Assembly: GCA_005889515.1 (NCBI GenBank)
Contig: VBHE01000259.1
Span: forward strand, 1-8,870
DNA from: Chloroflexota bacterium
Lineage (GTDB): Bacteria > Chloroflexota > Dormibacteria > Aeolococcales > Aeolococcaceae
Reading direction: 5' to 3'
DNA length: 8,870 nt
The translations under genes and the position numbers were made by a program. Each line of letters opens with the position of its first letter. The stretch's first letter is position 1. The notes beneath the pieces were generated by a model, which saw nothing but the letters and a program-made list of their open reading frames with translations, searched no databases and was not told the origin of the DNA. Positions 4,757-8,870 of the stretch are shown here, in pieces.

Positions 4757-5323
4757 TCAGGCGCGCACGGCGTCGAGGATGCGGTCGACGGACCCGTTGG
4801 CGAGCGCACAGGTCTGGAACTGGGCGTCGACGCGGTGGGACGAGGTGGTGAGCGGATGGGCGCCGCCGGCGGCGTCGCGCACCGCCACCACCCGGTAGCG
4901 GTGGACCGCTCCGCGGGCGTCGTACCAGGTGATCAGCGAGCCGGGGCCCATGTGCATGAGCGGGGTGAAGACCCCCTGGTTGTGGCCGACGAAGTAGGTG
5001 CGGCCGCGGACGCAGGTGTCGACCGCGGCCATGTCGGTGGGCACCGGCGCCGCACCGCTGCAGTCCGAATAGACCCCCACCGCGGTGTGCAGGGTCCCGT
5101 CGGCGCTGGTGAGCCAGTTGACCGGCCCGCCCGGCGGCGCCGGTGCCGCCGCGCCGCCCTGGCCGCCGGAGCCGCTGCGGTGCGAGCCGTGGTGGGAGGA
5201 GCCCGACCGGGCGGCCGCGGGGACCCACGGCGCGATCGCGGCCGCGACCCCGGCGAGGACGAGGGCCGCGGCGAGCGCGCCGCGACGCCGGGCACAGGTG
5301 ATCGTCATGGTGACGAACGTCAT
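4757..5323 (-). CDS. Secreted sortase-like protein
   Basis: The protein has 188 residues with ATG at 5323 and ribosome binding site AGGAAGGGA upstream. Residues 1-40 are an export signal or anchor: basic ARRRG, a hydrophobic stretch (16-36), then AAARS. Residues about 40-66 are a Ser/Gly/His/Pro-rich linker. The rest resembles a sortase beta-barrel. YFVGHNQGVFTPL (110-122) holds His114, LITWYDARGAVHRYRVV (130-146) fits the paired central strands, QTCAL (170-174) holds Cys172, and DRILDAVRA (180-188) gives Arg181. The order His, Cys in a TC motif, and Arg 8-9 residues later matches sortase active sites. Cys88 and Cys104 could form a disulfide. The overall length suits a small class E/F-type enzyme, but the class is not assigned. 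A sortase would join surface proteins bearing a C-terminal sorting signal to the envelope. Alternatively it is a non-catalytic sortase fold. Confidence 0.62.
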   Translation of the reverse strand: MTFVTMTITCARRRGALAAALVLAGVAAAIAPWVPAAARSGSSHHGSHRSGSGGQGGAAAPAPPGGPVNWLTSADGTLHTAVGVYSDCSGAAPVPTDMAAVDTCVRGRTYFVGHNQGVFTPLMHMGPGSLITWYDARGAVHRYRVVAVRDAAGGAHPLTTSSHRVDAQFQTCALANGSVDRILDAVRA

Positions 5324-5356
5324 CTCATTCCCTTCCTGCCGCCGGTGCCCGCCCAT

Positions 5357-5366
5357 CGACGCGTCG
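5357..5366. repeat. Palindrome in the leader of the sortase-like gene
   Basis: CGACGCGTCG is a perfect 10-base palindrome 34 bases upstream of the sortase-like start, with CGTCGAC (5373-5379) a partial third copy of the same half-site. It could be an operator. In such GC-rich DNA short palindromes also occur by chance. Confidence 0.25.
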
Positions 5367-5395
5367 GCGATCCGTCGACCTGATGGTGACCCGGG

Positions 5396-5417
5396 CCGGG
5401 GATGATGTCCACCCCGG
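5396..5417 (-). terminator. Hairpin after the DinB-fold gene, possible terminator
   Basis: CCGGGG (5396-5401) and CCCCGG (5412-5417) pair across a 10-base loop, starting 8 bases beyond the stop of the DinB-fold gene. No U-tract follows. The short stem makes this a modest call. Confidence 0.3.
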
Positions 5418-5424
5418 TATTGGG

Positions 5425-5859
5425 TCAGGCGGCGGGCTTGCCCTCGAGCATGGCGATGTGGCCCATGTAGTGCTCGACGACGCCGCGGGCCCACTCACCC
5501 CCGACCGCGCCCGGGGCGAGCGCGAAGGGCGGGGCGGCCATCACCGTGGCGAGGAAGGTGGTGCGGGCCGCCGCGTAGCGCTGCAGCAGCTCGGGGTCGC
5601 TCTCCCTCGAGACCTGCTCCCGGGCGCGGCCGTTGAAGGCGTCGCGCGCCTCCCGGCTGCAGGGAAACCCGGCCATGTCCTCGAGGATGCCGCGCGCCGC
5701 CTCCGCGGTCCAGGAGGCCAGGTGGCCGATGAGCTCGCGGAGGGTCCAGCCACCGTAGCGCCGCGCCAGCGGTAGGTCGCTCACGAGGCGCTCGAAGCTG
5801 TCGAATGCGTCCTCGGCCGCGCCGAGGAGCCGGGCCTTGACCTCGCCCTCTGTCTCCAC
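5425..5859 (-). CDS. DinB-fold (DinB/YfiT-like) metal-binding protein
   Basis: The protein has 144 residues and is mainly helical, with the pattern of the DinB/YfiT four-helix bundle. GGWTLRELIGHLASW (36-50) gives the first metal His (His46), and VVEHYMGHIAML (127-138) gives the other two (His130 and His134). These three positions are the usual divalent-metal site of the superfamily, so the site looks complete. Relatives include thiol-dependent S-transferases using mycothiol or bacillithiol, maleylpyruvate isomerases and colibactin self-resistance hydrolases; the substrate cannot be inferred. No export signal is seen. The GTG start at 5859 follows AGAGGGA with a short spacer. It is transcribed divergently from cytidine deaminase, and a promoter with a palindrome at its start site lies between them. 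Confidence 0.78.
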   Translation of the reverse strand: METEGEVKARLLGAAEDAFDSFERLVSDLPLARRYGGWTLRELIGHLASWTAEAARGILEDMAGFPCSREARDAFNGRAREQVSRESDPELLQRYAAARTTFLATVMAAPPFALAPGAVGGEWARGVVEHYMGHIAMLEGKPAA

Positions 5860-5918
5860 GTTCCCTCTGGGTACCCGGCGGCGGACGCCCCCCCTTGTCC
5901 CCGCACGCCAACGCCACC

Positions 5919-5947
5919 CAATCCGCCACGGGTGGTGGATCGGATTG
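5919..5947. promoter_or_regulatory. Nested palindromes between the DinB-fold gene and cdd, candidate operator
   Basis: CAATCCG (5919-5925) and CGGATTG (5941-5947) are exact inverted copies. Inside them ATCCGCCAC (5921-5929) faces GTGGTGGAT (5932-5940), matching at eight of nine positions with a 2-base centre. The element spans the predicted start of transcription of the DinB-fold gene and lies 44 bases before the cdd start, so a bound repressor could affect both genes. Confidence 0.42.
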
Positions 5948-5972
5948 TAGCCTCACGCGACGAGAGCGGCAC
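5944..5972 (-). promoter_or_regulatory. Candidate promoter of the DinB-fold gene
   Basis: On the minus strand TACAAT (5949 down to 5944) matches five of six -10 positions and is preceded by a 17-base spacer and GTGCCG (5972-5967), a weak -35. The start would fall near 5937, leaving a leader of roughly 78 bases. Confidence 0.42.
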
Positions 5973-5990
5973 AGCGGATCGGGAGGCGCG

Positions 5991-6389
5991 ATGGACGTCG
6001 CGGACGAGGCCCTGATGGAGATGGCCCGGAGGGCGTCGGAGAGCGCCTACGCCCCCTACTCCCGCTTCCGGGTGGGTGCCGCCGTGCGCACCCTCGCCGG
6101 CGGCGTCTACACCGGCTGCAACGTCGAGAACGCCAGCTACGGCCTGACCTGCTGCGCCGAGCGCAGCGCGGTCTTCGCCGCCGTCGCCGCCGAGGGACCG
6201 GGCATGCGGCTAGTCGAGGTCGCCGTCCACGCCGCCGCCCACTCGGTGCCGCCCTGCGGCGCCTGCCGCCAGGTCATCGCCGAGTTCGGCCCGCAGGCGC
6301 GGGTGCTCTTCCCCTCGGGCGGGGTGGTGACGGTGATGCGCGCCGACGAGCTCCTCCCCGCACGCTTCGAGCTCGATCCCCCCGGGTAG
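5991..6389 (+). CDS. cdd: Cytidine deaminase
   Basis: The protein has 132 residues, the usual length of the homotetrameric cytidine deaminases that convert cytidine and deoxycytidine to uridine and deoxyuridine in pyrimidine salvage. The substrate-binding motif GCNVENASYG spans 42-51. The zinc site is formed by Cys55 in CAE, with Glu57 as proton shuttle, and by PCGAC with Cys89 and Cys92, followed by RQVIAEF. All three Cys and the Glu are present, so it should be active. YAPYSRFRVGAA (20-31) is the family's N-terminal signature. The ATG at 5991 is chosen because GGAGG at 5982-5986 lies four bases upstream and the protein then starts at the usual place; the frame extends upstream to 5895 without any recognisable sequence. 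Its last 180 bases are antisense to the 3' end of the nickel permease gene. Confidence 0.95.
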   Translation: MDVADEALMEMARRASESAYAPYSRFRVGAAVRTLAGGVYTGCNVENASYGLTCCAERSAVFAAVAAEGPGMRLVEVAVHAAAHSVPPCGACRQVIAEFGPQARVLFPSGGVVTVMRADELLPARFELDPPG

Positions 6390-7436
6390 CGGTCCGGACG
6401 CGAGCGACCCCGACCAGCGCCTCTCGACGTCACCGAGCCTCCACACCGCGAGGGCGACCGCCCAGGTCACGACGAACATGCCGACGATGAGGAAGCCGAG
6501 GGCGTTGAGGTCGAGCCCGCTCACCCAGATCCAGAAGCGTCCCGACCACCCCAGCCGGCTGGCGAGCAGCCCGAGGATCTCGACCGTCCCCACCAGCATC
6601 GCCACCGCGACCGAGAGCCCGGTGACGGTGATGTTGTAGTAGACCTTGCGGACCGGGTTGGAGAACGCCCAGCCGTACGCCTTGCACATGAAGGCGCCGT
6701 CGGCGGTGTCGAGCAGGGACATGCCGGCGGCGAAGATGATCGGCAGGCAGAGGATCGCGTAGAAGGGCAGCCCGGTGCCCGCCGCCCCCGCCGCGAGCGC
6801 GAGCAGGCCCACCTCGGTGGCGGTGTCGAAGCCGAGGCCGAAGAGGACGCCGAGCGGGTACAGCTGCCAGCTCGAGCGGATGCTCCGCGCCAGCGGGCCG
6901 AAGAAGCGGAAGAGCAGCCCGCGATCGTTGAGCCGGCGCTCGAGCGCGTCGTCGTCGTAGCGGCCCTCGCGCATCTCGCGGAAGACGCGGATGATCCCGA
7001 GCAGCACCGCGAGGTTGAGGATGCCGATGAGGTAGAGGAAGGTTCCGGACACGGTCACCGCGCCGGCGATGCGGCGCGCCGCGACCGCCAGGCCGACGGC
7101 GAGGCCGAAGACGACGGTGGAGTGACCGAGCGAGAAGAAGAACCCCACCCCCATCGGCCGCTGGCCGTCGGCCATCAGCTTGCGGGTGGTGTTGTCGATC
7201 GCCGAGATGTGGTCGGCGTCGAAGGCGTGGCGCAGCCCGAAGGTGTAGGCGAGCGTCGCCGTCCCGATGCCGAGCGCCTGGTAGTGGGCGGGAAGGACGA
7301 CGAGCAGGAACGTCCCCCAGCCGACGACGTGGAGCAGGGCGACGACGGCGTAGAAGCCGCCGAGGCGGCGCCACTCCGCGGGCGACATCCGCTCCGGCCC
7401 CGATCGCTCCTCCCGCCGCTCTGCGACCAACGCCAT
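6210..7436 (-). CDS. NicO/HoxN-family nickel/cobalt permease with unusual C-terminal extension
   Basis: The protein has 408 residues and 7-8 hydrophobic segments. Family signatures are RHAFDADHI (69-77), GFFFSLGHSTVV (98-109) and LGFDTATEVGLL (201-212), the His/Asp-rich motifs that bind Ni(2+) or Co(2+) in HoxN, NixA and NhlF proteins. LLDTADGAFM (241-250) is also typical. These are single-component secondary transporters; nickel versus cobalt preference cannot be told from this. The last membrane segment ends near residue 333. Relatives usually end soon after, at about 330-350 residues, but here the frame continues for about 60 polar, His/Gly/Arg-rich residues (350-408) that are exactly antisense to the 3' end of cdd. 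That tail may be real or a result of a lost stop. The ATG at 7436 is supported by the promoter just upstream; Met17 is an alternative with GGAG before it. The next gene upstream encodes an Nramp-like transporter. Confidence 0.9.
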   Translation of the reverse strand: MALVAERREERSGPERMSPAEWRRLGGFYAVVALLHVVGWGTFLLVVLPAHYQALGIGTATLAYTFGLRHAFDADHISAIDNTTRKLMADGQRPMGVGFFFSLGHSTVVFGLAVGLAVAARRIAGAVTVSGTFLYLIGILNLAVLLGIIRVFREMREGRYDDDALERRLNDRGLLFRFFGPLARSIRSSWQLYPLGVLFGLGFDTATEVGLLALAAGAAGTGLPFYAILCLPIIFAAGMSLLDTADGAFMCKAYGWAFSNPVRKVYYNITVTGLSVAVAMLVGTVEILGLLASRLGWSGRFWIWVSGLDLNALGFLIVGMFVVTWAVALAVWRLGDVERRWSGSLASGPLPGGIELEACGEELVGAHHRHHPARGEEHPRLRAELGDDLAAGAAGRHRVGGGVDGDLD

Positions 7437-7445
7437 CTCGGCGCC

Positions 7446-7474
7446 ACCCTAGCAAAGATGCAAGTCCCTTGCAA
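7446..7474 (-). promoter_or_regulatory. Promoter of the nickel/cobalt permease with embedded inverted repeat
   Basis: On the minus strand TTGCAA (7474-7469), a 17-base spacer and TAGGGT (7451-7446) form the best promoter in the window. The start of transcription would lie within a few bases of the ATG at 7436. Between the hexamers, overlapping the -35, is TGCAAG-TCC-CTTGCA (7459-7473), a perfect 6-bp inverted repeat. A repressor bound there would block RNA polymerase. Confidence 0.55.
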
Positions 7475-7525
7475 TAGCGTCAGAGTTGGACCGGCCACCC
7501 AGACGCACCGAGGTGGGCGATCCCC

Positions 7526-8870
7526 TCAGCGGCCGAGGACGAGGAGGACGCCGCGCAGCCCGAGCACGAGGGCGGCGCCGCCCAGGTAGACGCGCAGGGC
7601 GAGCATCGCGAACATCCGCCCCCGGCTCATGGCGGGGCGGGCCAGCTCCTCGAGTGGCGGGGTGCGCCAGGCGCGGCGACGCTCGGCGAGTCGGCTCGGC
7701 GGCGAGGAGCGCCGGGGGAGGACGAGAACGGTCCCGGCGCCCAGCACCCGCACCACCGGGCGGAGAGTGTCGAGGTACTCGGCGCGCGCCCAGGAGCGGC
7801 GGCCCCAGCCGGTGAGCGCCCCGGTGGCGAGCAGGCCGGCGGCGGCGACCGCGCCGAGCACCAGGCTCAGCGGCAGCAGGGCGACGCCGGGAAGGAGCGA
7901 GGTGGCGACGAGGAGCATCGAGAGCAGGAGCAGGGCCGCGACCACCGTCGCCGCGACCCAGTTCAACCACGGGGGGTTCACCCACGGACCCAGCACCTGA
8001 GTGTCGTTGCTCAGCAGCAGGAGGAAGACCGTGGCGCTGGGGAGGAGGAGGCCGGCGAGCGCCTGGACCATGACCGTGAGCATCCCCGGAGCCAGGCCGG
8101 GGATCACCGCGACCACCGCCGCCACGACGATCATCACCGCGATCACCCCGTAGAAGAAGGGCGCACCGCGCGGGTCGCGATGCAGCGAGTGGCGCGCGCC
8201 GGTCACCTCGGAGCAGGCGTACGAGGCGGCGAGGGTCACCGCCATGGCGCCGAGCAGCGCGCCGTCGAGGAGGACCACGGCGAAGAGCACTCGCGCCGCG
8301 GCGCCGAGCCGGGCACCGACGCCGACGGCGGCCGCCCCCGCGTCGGTGAAGTGCCCCGCCCCAGCGGTGCCCGCGAACGCCACCGCGGTGACGATCATCA
8401 CCAGCGCCGCGCCCACCGCCATCAGCGCGGCCCCGGCGACGGTCTCGATGCGCTCGTAGGCGAGCCAGCGCGGGGTGATCCGCTTGTCGACCACGCTCGA
8501 CTGCTGGAAGAAGATCTGCCACGACGTCACCGTCGTCCCGGCGAGGGCGAGGAGGAGGACGACGGGGTTGGTGTCGACCCCGCCGATCCCGGGGACGACG
8601 AGGTCGCGCGCGGCGATGTGGCCGCCGGCACGGCCGAGGATGGCGAGCGGGACCAGGGCGAGGTCGACGGCGACGAGGACGTACATCGCGCGCTCCCAGC
8701 GGCGGAAGCTGCCCGTCAGGGTGGCGACGAGAAGCGCGAGCGCGCAGACGACCACCGCGGGCAGGGCGGGCACGCCGAGCACCCCGGCGGCGAGATGGAC
8801 GCCGAGGAACTCGGTGACCAGGGTGAGCCCGCAGAGGAGCATGAGGTCGCCGAGGGTGAGCGCCGACCAG
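7526..8870 (-). CDS. Nramp-superfamily divalent metal transporter (5' partial)
   Basis: The frame is open from the right edge (W-S-A-L-T-L-G-D-L then Met at 8842) to TGA at 7526, giving 447 residues without the true N-terminus. About ten or more hydrophobic segments are visible. The stretch ALAGTTVTSWQIFFQQSSVVDKR, at residues 99-121 counting from Met 8842, is the Nramp TM6 region. Canonical Mn/Fe transporters have MPH there, followed by NxxLHSS. Here TSWQIFFQQSS replaces it, so the metal-coordinating Met is missing, as in the divergent branch of the superfamily. Substrate is therefore uncertain; Mg(2+), Mn(2+) or another ion are possible. The N-terminal helix with the DPGN motif is outside the window. 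The C-terminal part (about 350-400) is Arg-rich, followed by one more hydrophobic segment (409-436). It precedes the nickel permease by 89 bases on the same strand. Confidence 0.82.
   Translation of the reverse strand, partial: WSALTLGDLMLLCGLTLVTEFLGVHLAAGVLGVPALPAVVVCALALLVATLTGSFRRWERAMYVLVAVDLALVPLAILGRAGGHIAARDLVVPGIGGVDTNPVVLLLALAGTTVTSWQIFFQQSSVVDKRITPRWLAYERIETVAGAALMAVGAALVMIVTAVAFAGTAGAGHFTDAGAAAVGVGARLGAAARVLFAVVLLDGALLGAMAVTLAASYACSEVTGARHSLHRDPRGAPFFYGVIAVMIVVAAVVAVIPGLAPGMLTVMVQALAGLLLPSATVFLLLLSNDTQVLGPWVNPPWLNWVAATVVAALLLLSMLLVATSLLPGVALLPLSLVLGAVAAAGLLATGALTGWGRRSWARAEYLDTLRPVVRVLGAGTVLVLPRRSSPPSRLAERRRAWRTPPLEELARPAMSRGRMFAMLALRVYLGGAALVLGLRGVLLVLGR

Noticed and set aside
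4117..5228. Long minus-strand frames opposite the three-helix protein and in another frame of the sortase-like gene
   Set aside because: Arg/Pro-rich translations in shifted or antisense frames of better-supported genes.
5895..5990. Extension of cytidine deaminase to 164 residues
   Set aside because: It adds 32 residues outside the family's usual length and crosses the palindromic promoter region; ATG 5991 has a proper ribosome binding site.
7495..7516. Weak CCACC/GGTGG stem after the Nramp-like gene as a terminator
   Set aside because: Only five base pairs with a 12-base loop and no U-tract; not distinguishable from chance.
7449..8522. A 357-codon minus-strand frame overlapping the Nramp-like gene
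   Set aside because: It is an alternate frame of a hydrophobic transporter; its translation is almost entirely Arg, Ala, Gly and Pro.

Overview
The window is very GC-rich (mostly G or C at third codon positions), densely packed, and lies on a bacterial chromosome. The mix of a eukaryote-like Ser/Thr kinase, an FHA-HTH regulator, a sortase-like protein and several starts that look leaderless suggests a Terrabacteria lineage such as Actinomycetota or Chloroflexota/Dormibacterota. That is inference from style only: there is no rRNA or other phylogenetic marker. No tRNA, rRNA, CRISPR array, insertion sequence or phage gene was seen.

Layout. Bases 1-106 hold the last 34 codons of a surface or membrane protein ending in a single hydrophobic anchor. 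Its stop shares CTAG with the stop of a convergent single-domain rhodanese gene (103-441, minus). A 57-residue zinc-ribbon protein follows (553-726, minus). A divergent gap with two hairpins separates it from the largest gene, a membrane-spanning Ser/Thr kinase with a six-repeat Kelch propeller as its outer domain (892-2856, plus). Downstream are a candidate terminator, a 19-codon Arg/Gly-rich leader ORF with a near-perfect ribosome binding site, an FHA-HTH regulator (3026-3763) joined to the leader by a GTGA overlap, a short Pro-rich exported protein (3814-4086) and a three-helix membrane protein (4192-4752). Convergent to these is a secreted sortase-like protein (4757-5323, minus).

The rest is more metabolic: a DinB-fold protein (5425-5859, minus) diverges from cytidine deaminase (5991-6389, plus) across a palindrome-bearing promoter region. 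A NicO/HoxN-type nickel/cobalt permease (6210-7436, minus) runs about 180 bases antisense into the deaminase gene. Upstream of it is an Nramp-superfamily transporter that runs off the right edge (7526-8870, minus). The 89-base gap between the two transporters contains a good promoter for the permease with an inverted repeat between its -35 and -10, which suggests metal- or stress-responsive repression.

Working together (inference). The kinase, FHA-HTH protein, exported Pro-rich peptide and three-helix protein lie consecutively on the plus strand. They could form a signalling chain: a propeller outside the cell reads a ligand, the kinase phosphorylates a Thr, the FHA domain reads phospho-Thr, and the HTH changes transcription of envelope genes. 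The coupled leader peptide and this kinase/FHA-HTH/exported-protein neighbourhood are the most original things in the window.
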